From the NCBI RefSeq assembly GCF_024298825.1, contig NZ_CP101153.1:2666001-2730000 (forward strand): 64,000 bases of DNA, written 5' to 3'. This document shows positions 25,541 through 33,935 of the stretch, piece by piece (the first letter of the stretch is position 1; each line of letters starts with the position of its first letter). This stretch comes from Haloglomus salinum. Lineage in GTDB: Archaea; Halobacteriota; Halobacteria; Halobacteriales; Haloarculaceae. The translations under genes and the position numbers were made by a program. The notes beneath the pieces were generated by a model. The model was not told where the DNA came from. It saw only the letters and a program-made list of their open reading frames with translations, and did no database searches.

Positions 25541-26314
25541 ATGACTGACCTCGATGTCGAGGACGAGATTCGCTTCGCTGCCGACGCCATCCGTGACGCC
25601 GACTCGGTGGTCGCCATGACCGGCGCCGGCGTCTCGACGGCCTCCGGCATCCCCGACTTCCGCAGCGAGGACGGCGTCTGGCAGGAGTACGACCCGATGG
25701 ACTTCCACATCTCACGGTTCGAGGCCGACCCCGAGGGGTTCTGGACCGAGCGCGTCGAGATGGTCGAGGACCTGTTCGGCGACGACTTCCAGCCCAACCC
25801 GGCTCACGAGGCACTCGCCACGCTCCAGCGCGATGGCCACGTGGACGGCCTCATCACGCAGAACATCGACGGACTCCACCAGGAGGCCGGCAGCGAGGAG
25901 GTCATCGAGGTCCACGGCAACGGCCAGCGGGTCGCGTGCTACGACTGCGACCGGACGTTCGAGGCCGACGGTGTCTTCGACCGCGTCCGTACGGGCGCGG
26001 TCCCGCCGCGCTGTCCCAACTGCGACGGGCTCCTGAAACCGGACGTGGTGCTGTTCGGCGAGGAACTCCCGGAGTACCCGCTGTTCCGCGCGCAGTCGCT
26101 GGCCGAGCGTGCCGACCTGTTCCTCGTTGTCGGCTCCTCGCTCACCGTCCAGCCCGCCGCCTCCTTCCCCCGGACCGCCGCCCAGTCGGGCGCCACGCTC
26201 TGTATCGTCAACCTCGACCGGACGGGGCTCTCGGACCGCGCGGAGTACGACTTCCGCGCGGACGTGACGGACGTGCTGCCGGCCCTACAGGACGCCGTGC
26301 GGGAGCGGGCCTGA
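25541..26314 (+). CDS. NAD-dependent protein deacylase of the Sir2 family
   Basis: Removes acyl groups from lysines using NAD+. The 257-residue protein shows the full sirtuin set: GAGVSTASGIPDFR (NAD binding), TQNIDGLHQEAG, the catalytic His in VIEVHGN, a CxxC...CxxC zinc site (CYDCDRTF and CPNC), LKPDVVLFGE, and VVGSSLTVQPAA. Length and motif order are normal. The start at 25541 lies 54 nt after the acyl-CoA dehydrogenase stop, and the pair may be co-expressed. A role in regulating acyl-CoA metabolism or chromatin is inferred from the family only. Confidence 0.94.
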   Translation: MTDLDVEDEIRFAADAIRDADSVVAMTGAGVSTASGIPDFRSEDGVWQEYDPMDFHISRFEADPEGFWTERVEMVEDLFGDDFQPNPAHEALATLQRDGHVDGLITQNIDGLHQEAGSEEVIEVHGNGQRVACYDCDRTFEADGVFDRVRTGAVPPRCPNCDGLLKPDVVLFGEELPEYPLFRAQSLAERADLFLVVGSSLTVQPAASFPRTAAQSGATLCIVNLDRTGLSDRAEYDFRADVTDVLPALQDAVRERA

Positions 26315-26335
26315 GCGCTGCCGTCCCGTGTGAGT

Positions 26336-26860
26336 CTAGTTCCCGCAGTAGGTGGCCTGGCCGGTCGCTGCACAGGTCAGCGTGAGGTCGTATCCCGTCA
26401 CGGCTGCCGGGTCGCCATCGACCGGCTTCCAGACAGTCAGCCGGACGGACTCGCCGGGGTCGAGTTCGGGGCTCCCGTCGCCGGAGACGGCCACGCCGTT
26501 CCCGGGGTCCGCTCCCGCTCCGGTCGTCAGGTCGAACTCGTAGCCGTACCCGGAGGAGAGGACGGTGGCCTCGCGGTCGCCCGTGTTCGTCACGGTGACA
26601 TCGACGCCGAAGTCGGGGTCGGCGACGAACGGCGTCGCGTCGTCGAGTGCGAGTTCCGCGACGGTCGACCGGGCCGTCCCGGTCGCGTCGGTCGGCTCCG
26701 GTGAGTCGCGCGGCTCCCGCGCCGACGGCGTCGGGGAGGGCGACCGTCCATCGCCTCCGTCCGAGCTACACCCGGCTAGCAACGGTGCCGTGGCGAGGCC
26801 AGCGGTCGCCCGGAGCAGCTGTCGCCTGTTCACTCGTGACCCGTCACGGACGGGTCGCAT
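26336..26860 (-). CDS. Small Tat-type lipoprotein of unknown function
   Basis: A 174-residue protein starting MRPVRDGSRVNRRQLLRATA with a twin-Arg-like motif and a lipobox LAGC (Cys31). A Ser/Pro/Thr/Glu-rich linker follows, then one beta-rich domain (VDVTVTNTGDREATVLSSGY ... LDPGESVRLTVW) resembling the CARDB/FixG-type Ig-like folds used in extracellular proteins. Two C-terminal Cys are close together (LTCAATGQATYCGN). It may begin at the internal GTG before NRRQLL. No known partner is adjacent. Confidence 0.75.
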   Translation of the reverse strand: MRPVRDGSRVNRRQLLRATAGLATAPLLAGCSSDGGDGRSPSPTPSAREPRDSPEPTDATGTARSTVAELALDDATPFVADPDFGVDVTVTNTGDREATVLSSGYGYEFDLTTGAGADPGNGVAVSGDGSPELDPGESVRLTVWKPVDGDPAAVTGYDLTLTCAATGQATYCGN

Positions 26861-26943
26861 GAAGCTACTGCTCGGTGGCGCCTGTCGGACGCAGTGGTGT
26901 CGCCGCTACTCTTTTGTCCCGACCGGGCGTGCCAACGCTCGCC

Positions 26944-27375
26944 ATGGAATACAGCGTCGTCGAGACGGATGAAGTCGCGGTGACCGACCTCTCGCAGATA
27001 GAGGAGATTCCGCCGGACCTGGACATGCAGGATGTCGACTCCGCGCTCGGGCTGGAGAACATGCTCTGCAAGATCTGGCACTTCGAGGAGGACGAGCAGA
27101 TCGGGTACCACGCGCACGCCCAGCAGGAGGAGCTGTTCTACGTCCTGGAGGGGCGGTTCTCGCTGAAGCTCGGGCGCTCGGGCGAGGAGGAGTTCCGCGA
27201 GGTCGGCCCGGGAACGTTCTGGGCGGCCGGCCCGATGATCGGTCACGGTCACCGCTGCGTGAGCGAGTCGGGGAAGGTCCTCGCGCTCGGGGCGCCCGAC
27301 ACCGCTGACCCCGGACTCGACCCGCATCAGATATCCGACGAGGAGATAGAGGAGGCCCAGTCCGGCGACGACTGA
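26944..27375 (+). CDS. Cupin-domain protein
   Basis: A 143-residue single-cupin protein. Motif 1 is YHAHAQQEELFYVLEG (His, His, Glu as metal ligands) and motif 2 is near MIGHGHRCVSE (His). The acidic ends are haloarchaeal in style. Single-domain cupins of this sort have very varied roles, so no substrate is proposed. It is divergent from the lipoprotein gene by 83 bases. Confidence 0.85.
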   Translation: MEYSVVETDEVAVTDLSQIEEIPPDLDMQDVDSALGLENMLCKIWHFEEDEQIGYHAHAQQEELFYVLEGRFSLKLGRSGEEEFREVGPGTFWAAGPMIGHGHRCVSESGKVLALGAPDTADPGLDPHQISDEEIEEAQSGDD

Positions 27376-27405
27376 GTCCGGCCGTCCCGAGTGGTCCGGT
27401 CGGCC

Positions 27406-27741
27406 TCAGTTCGCCTCCGTCTCCGGGTTCGCGTCCACCTCGATGTCCTCGCCCGCGTAGGTCGCGTCGAGGTACTCGAGGATGCGCGAGGACTGGCTCA
27501 TCGTCACGCCGGTCGCGCTGTCGACGACGACCGGGACCTGCCGCTGGCCGGAGACGCGCTGGACCTCGTTGCGCCGGGAGTGGAGCCCCTCGACCCAGAC
27601 GCTGTCGTATGCGAGGTCGAGTTCGTCCAGCCGGTCGACGACGAACTCGCAGAACGGGCAGCCCTCCAGTCGGTAGAGGGTGATGGTCGGGTCGGTGTCG
27701 GCGGCGTCGGTGGCGTCGCCCGCGTCGGCGTCGGTGCTCAT
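27406..27741 (-). CDS. Glutaredoxin / GST N-terminal domain protein
   Basis: A 111-residue thioredoxin-fold protein. After an Asp/Ala-rich N-terminal extension comes ITLYRLEGCPFCEFVVDRL with a CPFC redox pair (Cys28-Cys31), the cis-Pro segment RQVPVVVD and a helix IL(E)YLDATY, as in glutaredoxins and the N-terminal domain of glutathione transferases. Haloarchaea lack glutathione, so gamma-glutamylcysteine or protein thiols are the likely partners (inference). The start at 27741 has no close alternative. Confidence 0.88.
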   Translation of the reverse strand: MSTDADAGDATDAADTDPTITLYRLEGCPFCEFVVDRLDELDLAYDSVWVEGLHSRRNEVQRVSGQRQVPVVVDSATGVTMSQSSRILEYLDATYAGEDIEVDANPETEAN

Positions 27742-27786
27742 ACCCGTCGTTGTGGGGCGGGGCGCATAACTCTCCGGGGCGCTCGG

Positions 27787-28176
27787 TTACGTCGTATCGC
27801 TGGGACGTGTCTCCGGGATAGGTTCGACTCGAAACACGTAGTCCGGGTAGACGCCATCCAGATTCGCCGGACTCTCTTCGGCGGTGTGCGCTCGACAGAG
27901 GGCGGCTTCTGACTCCACGGCGCCGTGGCCGGTGTCCTCCTGATAGCGTTCACGGACGAGAAACGTCGCCGGCTCGGTACAGCCGCGACGGTGACACTCA
28001 CCGGGCGAGCCCGACTGTTCGTCCTCCTCGTGTCGGGCCTCGTCGTGGCCGGTCCTATCGTCGGCGGACGGTTCCGGTTCGTCGGCACGGTCACGCGCCT
28101 CCCCAAGCTCTCGCTCCCGCTGACGGCGTTCCTCGTCGTCTGCCTGGTCCTCTCGTCCCTGCTTAGTGTCCACCAT
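27787..28176 (-). CDS. Small acidic protein with CxxxxC / C-H zinc-like motif, unknown
   Basis: From the ATG at 28176 (MVDTKQGRED) the protein has 129 residues: a highly charged N-terminal half rich in Arg, Asp and Glu, and a conserved-looking C-terminal half with CHRRGCTEPATFLVRERYQE, CRAHTAEESPANLDG and DYVFRVEPI. The Cys/His pattern (C....C ... C..H) suggests a small zinc-binding fold. The opposite strand also has an open frame with hydrophobic runs, but that is the complement of the charged N-terminus and is not convincing. Function unknown. Confidence 0.6.
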   Translation of the reverse strand: MVDTKQGREDQADDEERRQRERELGEARDRADEPEPSADDRTGHDEARHEEDEQSGSPGECHRRGCTEPATFLVRERYQEDTGHGAVESEAALCRAHTAEESPANLDGVYPDYVFRVEPIPETRPSDTT

Positions 28177-28350
28177 GCCGCTCTCTACGCGAATGGGCGG
28201 GATAACGCTGTGGACGGTCGTCGCTTCAGTGCTGCACAGTCGCGCCGTCTCCCGCGGACGCTCTAGATGTCGGAGCGACAGACGGACGGTGTTCACCTCG
28301 GGCCGGTCGTCAGGGGGTATGCAACGCTCCCTGCGAGCTCGGTGATGTCG

Positions 28351-28995
28351 CTACTTCGCGGGCTCCGGTGGCCGGCCGGGGAAGTTCACGTAGCGGTCCA
28401 GAACGCGTCGAGCGTCCTCGGTGACCGAGGACCCGTGGTAGACGAGCGCGGCGTCGAACTCCCAGTCGAGGAGGCGGTCGAGGTTCAGCTCCGCTGCCCC
28501 GTGGTCTGTGGCGTAGACGGCGGCGTGCGGGAGCAGGTACCCCTCGGGGAAGCCACGGAGGTCGGCCCCCACGAGTGCATCGCCGGCAAGCAACACCCCA
28601 CGTCGCTCGGACACGAGTACGTGGTGGTCGGGGGAGTGCCCCGGCACGTGGATGGCCCGGAACGCCCCGATTCGGTCGCCATCGCCGTAGCGGTTGTCGG
28701 CGGCGTGGTCGGTGTCTAGCTCGGACTGCTCGGGCACGCACGTCTCGGTGCCGTAGCGGTCGACAACTGCGTCGAATCCGCCGACGTGGTCGTAGTCCCC
28801 GTGGGTGATGACGAGCCGTTCCGGGCGGAGCCCGGTCGCCTCGATGCCGTCGAACAACGCCTCCGTCGTGTCGTCGAACCCCGCATCGAACAGCGTCGGA
28901 ACCTCGCCGTCGACCAGGAAGGCCCGGTACCGGCGACCCGTCGGGTCCGTCCGCACGGTGATGTCGAACACGTCCGGAACAATCTCACGAGGCAT
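28351..28995 (-). CDS. MBL-fold metallo-hydrolase
   Basis: A 214-residue metallo-beta-lactamase fold protein. The metal motif is THGDYDHVGGFD (H-x-D-x-D-H instead of the more common H-x-H-x-D-H), followed by VPGHSPDHH, LLAGDAL and a C-terminal VYHGSS His. The replacement of the second His by Asp occurs in several MBL subfamilies. No signal peptide. Substrate unknown; glyoxalase II-like hydrolases are the nearest general type. Divergent from the presenilin-like protease by about 210 bases. Confidence 0.85.
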   Translation of the reverse strand: MPREIVPDVFDITVRTDPTGRRYRAFLVDGEVPTLFDAGFDDTTEALFDGIEATGLRPERLVITHGDYDHVGGFDAVVDRYGTETCVPEQSELDTDHAADNRYGDGDRIGAFRAIHVPGHSPDHHVLVSERRGVLLAGDALVGADLRGFPEGYLLPHAAVYATDHGAAELNLDRLLDWEFDAALVYHGSSVTEDARRVLDRYVNFPGRPPEPAK

Positions 28996-29208
28996 GTCCG
29001 TGCTAGCACCCGGTCGCCCTTATATCGCGCTCCGGCACGAGGGACCCTGTGCAGCACGGGTCCGCGAATCGCTCCGGTAGCTGCCTGGCCGACACGGGAC
29101 AGTGGTACGCCGACTCTCCGGGTCGGTATGTACCCGACGCCCACGAGCCACGCACGTCCTGCGTCCGGGAGCGCAACGCCCAAACGACGGCCACCCCCAC
29201 GGACGCAC

Positions 29209-30267
29209 ATGAACGCCGACCGGCGGTACGTCGCGGTGGCCGCCATCGTGGGCATTTTCGTCCTCGTCCAGCTGGGGGCGCTCGCGCTGGTGGAGCCGTT
29301 CAAGTCCGCGGGGTTCCAGGACGTCCAGAACCCCTCGGACCCGACCAACAGCCTGCTGTACGTGGGGGCCATCCTCGTCGCGACCGTCGTGATGCTCGGC
29401 GCGTTCAGGTACGGTGGCGACCGCGTCATCCGCGCGGTGCTGGTGTTCTCGTCGGGCTACCTCTCGTTCTACGTCTTCGCGGTGCTCGTCCCGGCGGCGC
29501 CGCTCCCAGGCCTCGCCGCCCTCGCGCCGGCCGTCGCGCTCGCCGCGCTCGTCACCGGCGCGCTCTGGTTCTACCCCGAGTGGTACGTCATCGACGCCGC
29601 CGGCGTCGTGATGGGTGCGGGCGCGGCCGGCCTGTTCGGTATCAACTTCGGCATCCTCCCGGCGCTCGTCCTGCTGGTCGTGCTGGCGGTGTACGACGCT
29701 ATCAGCGTCTACGGCACCGAGCACATGCTCACACTCGCCGAGGGCGTGATGGACCTGAAGGTGCCGGTTGTCCTCGTCGTCCCGCTGACGCTCTCGTACT
29801 CGTTCCTCGACGAATCACCGGAGGCTGGCGGGAGCGACGACGGTGACGAGGACGACACGGCCGTCGCCGATGGGGGGCAGGCCAGCGGCAACGAGGCCGG
29901 CGGGGACGGGACCGACGAGGGCGGGAATGCGTCCGAAGAGGGCGACGAGGCGGACCCTGAGCGCGACGCCTTCTTCATCGGGCTCGGCGACGCCGTGATG
30001 CCGGCGGTGCTCATCGCGTCGGCCGGGTTCTTCGCGCCCGTCGGCGTCTCCTCGCTCGTGCCGGGCATCGCGCTCACGCTCCCGGCGCTCACCGCGATGG
30101 TCGGGACGAACCTCGGCCTGCTCGCGCTGATGTACTTCGTCATGCAGGGGCGCGCCCACGCGGGCCTGCCGCTGCTCAACGGTGGCGCCATCGGTGGGTA
30201 CCTCGTCGGAGCGCTCGCCGCGGGCATCCCGCTGGTGCAGGCACTCGGACTGGCCCCGTACCTCTGA
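29209..30267 (+). CDS. Presenilin / signal peptide peptidase-like intramembrane aspartyl protease (PSH, A22 family)
   Basis: A 352-residue protein with about nine hydrophobic segments. The two catalytic motifs of the family are both present: VYDAIS (YD, first Asp, residue about 163) and FIGLGDAVMP (GxGD, second Asp, about 262). The C-terminal PAL-type motif appears as AGLPLLNGGAIGG. Between the two catalytic helices lies a hydrophilic loop of about 55 residues that is almost only Asp, Glu, Gly, Ser and Asn. Such proteases cut transmembrane helices inside the bilayer. Substrates are unknown; membrane anchors or leftover signal peptides are likely. Confidence 0.92.
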   Translation: MNADRRYVAVAAIVGIFVLVQLGALALVEPFKSAGFQDVQNPSDPTNSLLYVGAILVATVVMLGAFRYGGDRVIRAVLVFSSGYLSFYVFAVLVPAAPLPGLAALAPAVALAALVTGALWFYPEWYVIDAAGVVMGAGAAGLFGINFGILPALVLLVVLAVYDAISVYGTEHMLTLAEGVMDLKVPVVLVVPLTLSYSFLDESPEAGGSDDGDEDDTAVADGGQASGNEAGGDGTDEGGNASEEGDEADPERDAFFIGLGDAVMPAVLIASAGFFAPVGVSSLVPGIALTLPALTAMVGTNLGLLALMYFVMQGRAHAGLPLLNGGAIGGYLVGALAAGIPLVQALGLAPYL

Positions 30268-30360
30268 CCGTCCCTCGCGTTGGTGAAGCAGATTTCAGTA
30301 ACTTCCCATACAGAAATGTCCTTCAGATTATACTTTTCACCCTCCCTCCGTTAGGGGTGG

Positions 30361-30645
30361 ATGCGGGGATGGTCCCCGCTGGTCCCCATGAAGCCTCCAC
30401 GAACGCGCCGCCTCATCGTAGGCGGCTCCGTCCTGCTCGTCGCCGGCTGGCTGGGCCTGATGGCGCTCGTCGCGCCGGCCCTCCTCGGTGCGGTCGCCGC
30501 AGCGACGACGCTTCCGCTGGCGCTCGTCCTCCTCCCGTACGTCGCGGTACGGCTCGCGACACGGGTGATGGAACCCCCCCGGTGGCCGCTCCGGGCCACG
30601 CCCGACGGCGTCGAGGGGGCCGACCCCGGGACCGCAGAGGCCTGA
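30361..30645 (+). CDS. Small membrane protein, unknown
   Basis: A 94-residue protein with a basic N-terminus (MKPPRTRRL from residue 10) and two hydrophobic segments (about 19-41 and 44-65). A TATA-like ATTATACT (30327-30334) lies about 30 nt before the ATG at 30361 and supports that start with a leaderless mRNA. The C-terminal 25 residues are hydrophilic. I do not recognise the family. Confidence 0.6.
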   Translation: MRGWSPLVPMKPPRTRRLIVGGSVLLVAGWLGLMALVAPALLGAVAAATTLPLALVLLPYVAVRLATRVMEPPRWPLRATPDGVEGADPGTAEA

Positions 30646-30655
30646 CTCCCGCACT

Positions 30656-30723
30656 GCCGGGGCCTCCGCGTGCCACGAAGGCCCCGGCCGTTCTCGGTCA
30701 TGTCCTGGTCCCTTACGGGACCA
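30656..30723. terminator. Two adjacent hairpins between convergent genes
   Basis: Stem GCCGGGGCCT / AGGCCCCGGC (30656-30665 with 30679-30688) and stem TGGTCCC / GGGACCA with a TTAC loop (30706-30712 with 30717-30723). They sit between the stop codons of two convergent genes and may end or stabilise both transcripts. No T-run follows, so this is tentative. Confidence 0.35.
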
Positions 30724-30745
30724 CCCTGCTGTCGCGGTCCGCGTG

Positions 30746-31750
30746 CTACCGCCCGGTGAGCGCGTCGCTCGCCGGCGCGAACTCGAGCAGTTCTCCCAGT
30801 CCCTCGTCGCGCGCCTTCCGGTACAGCATGTATGCCGCGGCGACGGTCTCGACACCCGTCCCGCCCGAATCGAACATGGTGATCTCCCGGCGGTCCGTCC
30901 GGCCCTCGGCCTCGCCGGCGACCACCTCGCCCAGTTCGGCGTGGATGTGGTTGTCCCCGACGACGCCCGCTTCTTTGGCCTGCAGGAACGCCCCGGCGTC
31001 CTGGTCGACTCGGGCACGGAGGTCCGGGACGTACTTCGCACGCTCGACGGCCGTCGTGTCCACCTCGCGCTTGTCCGGGTCGTACTGGCCCATCGCCGTG
31101 ATGTGGGTTCCGTCCTCCAGCATGTCGCCATCGAAGACGGGTTCGGTGGCGTTCGTCGCCGTGACGACGATGTCGGCGCCCTCGACGGCGGCGTCCGGCG
31201 AGGCGACCGCCGCGACGGACGCGTCGAGCGCCTCGTTCATCTCGCCCGCGAAGCTCTCGCGGTGTGCCTTCGTCGGCGAGTAGACCTCGACGGTCTCGAT
31301 GTCGCGGACCGCGGCGGCCGCGCGGAGCTGGCCCCGGGCCTGGGCGCCGGAGCCGAACAGCGCCAGGTCGGTCGCGTCCGGACGCGCCAGTTCGTCGATG
31401 GCGACACCACCCGCGGCGCCGGTCTTGAACGGATTGAGCGAGGCACCGTCCAGCATCGCCAGCGGGCGCCCGCTCTCGGCGTCGAACACCGGCAGGAAGA
31501 AGTGCGCATCCTTGTCGCCGAACCCGGCCGCGTAGGTGTACCCGCCCATCGCCCCGGTCTCGGGAAGGATGGCCATGTAGCCGGTCAGCATCCCCGGCGG
31601 CGACTGGTTCACGAGTTTGGTCCGTGGCTCGGCAGCCGCACCCTCGCCGACCTCGCGGTACCCCTCGCGGACGGCGTCGACGTACTCGGACAGGGTGGCG
31701 AGCCCGGACAGCTCGTCGCTCCGCAGGAACAGCACCTCCGTATCGGTCAT
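30746..31750 (-). CDS. Ornithine cyclodeaminase / mu-crystallin family dehydrogenase
   Basis: A 334-residue NAD(P)-binding protein of the OCD/mu-crystallin family. Substrate half: EPRTKLVNQSPPGMLTGYMA and GGYTYAAGFGDKD; dinucleotide half: LALFGSGAQARGQLRAAAAV with the GxGxQ/A signature, and DIVVTATNATEPVFDGDML. The family includes ornithine cyclodeaminase, archaeal alanine dehydrogenase (AlaDH) and ketimine reductases; residues here do not let me choose. AlaDH is a common haloarchaeal annotation. Confidence 0.88.
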   Translation of the reverse strand: MTDTEVLFLRSDELSGLATLSEYVDAVREGYREVGEGAAAEPRTKLVNQSPPGMLTGYMAILPETGAMGGYTYAAGFGDKDAHFFLPVFDAESGRPLAMLDGASLNPFKTGAAGGVAIDELARPDATDLALFGSGAQARGQLRAAAAVRDIETVEVYSPTKAHRESFAGEMNEALDASVAAVASPDAAVEGADIVVTATNATEPVFDGDMLEDGTHITAMGQYDPDKREVDTTAVERAKYVPDLRARVDQDAGAFLQAKEAGVVGDNHIHAELGEVVAGEAEGRTDRREITMFDSGGTGVETVAAAYMLYRKARDEGLGELLEFAPASDALTGR

Positions 31751-31844
31751 ACCGGGCGTTCACACGGCCACCGTTTGGCGTTTGCGGCCCGGACGCCCGG
31801 ACGCCATCGGGTGGGTATCCGCCTCCATCGAGACAAGAAGCATC

Positions 31845-31867
31845 GGACATTATCCCGGAACATGTCC
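31845..31867. promoter_or_regulatory. Inverted repeat GGACAT-N11-ATGTCC next to an AT-rich island
   Basis: Perfect 6-bp arms, about 95 nt upstream of the OCD-family gene. It is followed by a strikingly AT-rich stretch (31868-31900) that contains the palindrome ATCTAGAT (31882-31889). It could be an operator for the OCD-family gene; no binding protein is known to me. Confidence 0.35.
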
Positions 31868-31964
31868 AATATATCTATAATATCTAGATTATATTCAGTA
31901 GATGGGATTCTGGTAACAAATGGTGGTGTAGGACCGTAGCGTAGAATACGGCACCGTCGGGAGT

Positions 31965-32195
31965 TCAGTCGGCGGGCTCGAAGGAAGCCTGCGACTCGGT
32001 GGCGGGGGCCCCCGTCGACCGACCGGGGGTGCGGACGAACATGGCGTGGCCGACGAGGCCAGCGGCGACGAGGCAACCCAGCGAGATGGCGGTGGTGACG
32101 ACGATGCCACCGAGGAAGAGAGCGGTGGCGATGCTGGCTGCTGCGAGCGGAATCGCGCCGAGAACGAAGTCGTAGTAACCTGCCATATCTATCAT
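31965..32195 (-). CDS. Small two-helix membrane protein, unknown
   Basis: A 76-residue protein with hydrophobic segments at about 10-30 and 32-51 and a hydrophilic Pro/Ser/Glu C-terminus. The start could be MIDMAG (32195) or the ATG three codons later (32186). A TATA-like ACTTATACC near 32213-32221 favours a leaderless mRNA at either. No family recognised. Confidence 0.6.
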   Translation of the reverse strand: MIDMAGYYDFVLGAIPLAAASIATALFLGGIVVTTAISLGCLVAAGLVGHAMFVRTPGRSTGAPATESQASFEPAD

Positions 32196-32522
32196 GACTT
32201 TCGGATGTTACTGGTATAAGTGTTTCCCAGATTCAACTGGTAAGTCGTGTGGGGGCGATATATATCTGCTCCAATACTTCTGCAAATAATCTCCATAACT
32301 TATGAAATAGTTCGTTCTCCATAACCGCAATCGAGCAGCGGGAGAAGGGAACGGCTGGACGGGCACGAACGGCCGACTGGAGGATTACATACGATGCAGT
32401 ATGTTTACCGACTCGTCCCAAGCGACTCCCCGCGGCGCCGGGAACCGGTCAGACGCTGGGGGAGTCCGGGCCCGTGAGGAGCGAAACGACGTGTTGAAAC
32501 CTGCGGCGTCGGAGTTGAAGAC
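32196..32522. other. Gene-free AT-rich spacer with inverted repeat
   Basis: About 330 bases between the promoter of the small membrane protein and the MFS gene. The centre is AT-rich for this genome. It holds the perfect inverted repeat ACATAC-GATGCA-GTATGT (32387-32404). A short minus-strand frame (MENELFHKLWRLFAEVLEQI, 29 residues) exists but has no further support. Confidence 0.5.
32387..32404. promoter_or_regulatory. Inverted repeat ACATAC-N6-GTATGT
   Basis: Perfect 6-bp arms with the spacing of a dimeric helix-turn-helix operator, about 120 nt before the MFS transporter start. The regulator is unknown, and no regulator gene is adjacent. Confidence 0.4.
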
Positions 32523-33824
32523 GTGAACCGGAACGACCGGGCGATTACGGGGCTGGTGATGGTCGCACACGCGATGGTCCACACGTACGAGCTGTCGCTC
32601 CCGCTGTTGCTCCCGGTCTGGCAGGCCGAGTTCTCGACGGTCGCGCTCCCCACAGGGACGCTCGCAGTCACGGGGTTCGTGATGGGTGTCGTCCTCACGA
32701 TGGGATACGCTCCCTTCGGGCTGGGCGCGCTCCCCGGCGGCGTCCTCGCGGACGCCTACGGCTCGCGCCGACTCATCCTCGCCTGTCTCGTCGGGATGGG
32801 GGCCTCGTTCCTCCTGCTGGCGGTTTCGCCCGGACTCATCGCCATCGCGTTCGCACTGTTCGTCTGGGGTGTGGCGGCGTCGGTCTACCACCCGTCGGGG
32901 CTGGCGCTCATCTCGAAGGGCGTCGAGGAGCGTGGCTCCGCGTTCGCCTACCACGGGGTGGCGGGCAACCTCGGCATCGCACTGGGCCCGCTCGCCACCG
33001 CCCTGCTCCTGTTCGGCCTCGGTGACTGGCGCGTCGCCGTCGGCCTGCTGGCACTCCCGGCGCTCGTCGCGGCTATCGCGGCCGCGCGCATCGACGTCGA
33101 CGAGACGGCTGCTGTCGGGTCGGAGCCCGCGACCGACGGAGGGGCACCGGACGGCACGCCTGATGGCGAGGAGACCAGCGGCGACGCCCGGGCGTCGGGG
33201 TCGGTCGCCTCGCTCGGTGAGTTCCTCGCGGACTCGCGGCTCCTGTTCGGTGGCGCGTTCGTCCTCGTGTTCGCCGTCGTGATGCTCTCGGGACTCTACT
33301 ACCGTGGCCTATTGACGTTCCTCCCCGAGATACTCGGTCGGTTCCCGTCGCTCGCTCCCATCGAGTTCGCCGGCCGCACGCTGGAACCGGAGCGGTACTT
33401 CTACGTCGGCCTACTGATGGTCGGCGTCGCCGGCCAGTACGCCGGCGGCCGCCTCACCGACCGGGTCCCGGTCGAGCTCGGACTCCTCGGCGGCTACGGC
33501 GCGCTCGCGGTGCTCGCCGTCCTCTTCCTCCCGGTCGCCACGATGGGGCTCGTTCCCCTCCTGGTGATGGGCGCGCTCGTCGGGTTCTTCCTGTTCGTCG
33601 TCCAGCCGTTCTACCAGGCGACGGTGGCCGAGTACACGCCCGCCGGCGCGCGCGGGCTCTCGTACGGCTACACCTACCTCGGCGTGTTCGGCGTGGGGGC
33701 GCTCGGCGGTGCGGTCGCAGGTGGTGTCCTCACCTACGCGAACGACGCCGCCCTGTTCGCCGTGCTCGCCGGGTTCGGCGCGCTGGCGTCGCTGTGTGGT
33801 GCGGTGCTGTATCTGCGACGGTGA
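32523..33824 (+). CDS. MFS transporter
   Basis: A 433-residue 12-helix major facilitator. The start is a GTG (MNRNDRAITG). An MFS loop motif is seen at ADAYGSRRLI (about residues 76-85). A hydrophilic Asp/Gly/Ser-rich central loop (about 200-235) separates the two six-helix halves. The early helix motif HAMVHTYELSLPLLLP is also seen in FSR-like (fosmidomycin resistance) MFS exporters. Substrate unknown. Expression may be controlled through the upstream inverted repeat. Confidence 0.88.
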   Translation: MNRNDRAITGLVMVAHAMVHTYELSLPLLLPVWQAEFSTVALPTGTLAVTGFVMGVVLTMGYAPFGLGALPGGVLADAYGSRRLILACLVGMGASFLLLAVSPGLIAIAFALFVWGVAASVYHPSGLALISKGVEERGSAFAYHGVAGNLGIALGPLATALLLFGLGDWRVAVGLLALPALVAAIAAARIDVDETAAVGSEPATDGGAPDGTPDGEETSGDARASGSVASLGEFLADSRLLFGGAFVLVFAVVMLSGLYYRGLLTFLPEILGRFPSLAPIEFAGRTLEPERYFYVGLLMVGVAGQYAGGRLTDRVPVELGLLGGYGALAVLAVLFLPVATMGLVPLLVMGALVGFFLFVVQPFYQATVAEYTPAGARGLSYGYTYLGVFGVGALGGAVAGGVLTYANDAALFAVLAGFGALASLCGAVLYLRR

Positions 33825-33935
33825 GAGTCGTCGACCAGCGACGCACTGCCGTACCGCCGGCCTCCCGCCACGACCCGCTGTGAGTCACCGAGAATCGAAT
33901 CGTCACTCCGGTTCCGCTGGCGAGGGGTACCGCGA

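Noticed and set aside
27925-28266. Plus-strand frame with hydrophobic runs that looks like a small membrane protein
   Set aside because: It is the complement of the charged N-terminus of the Cys/His protein at 27787-28176, whose C-terminal half looks conserved. I favour the minus strand, without being fully certain.
32233-32421. 62-codon minus-strand frame upstream of the MFS gene
   Set aside because: No family resemblance, and it contains the inverted repeat. Only the last 29 codons look mildly protein-like.
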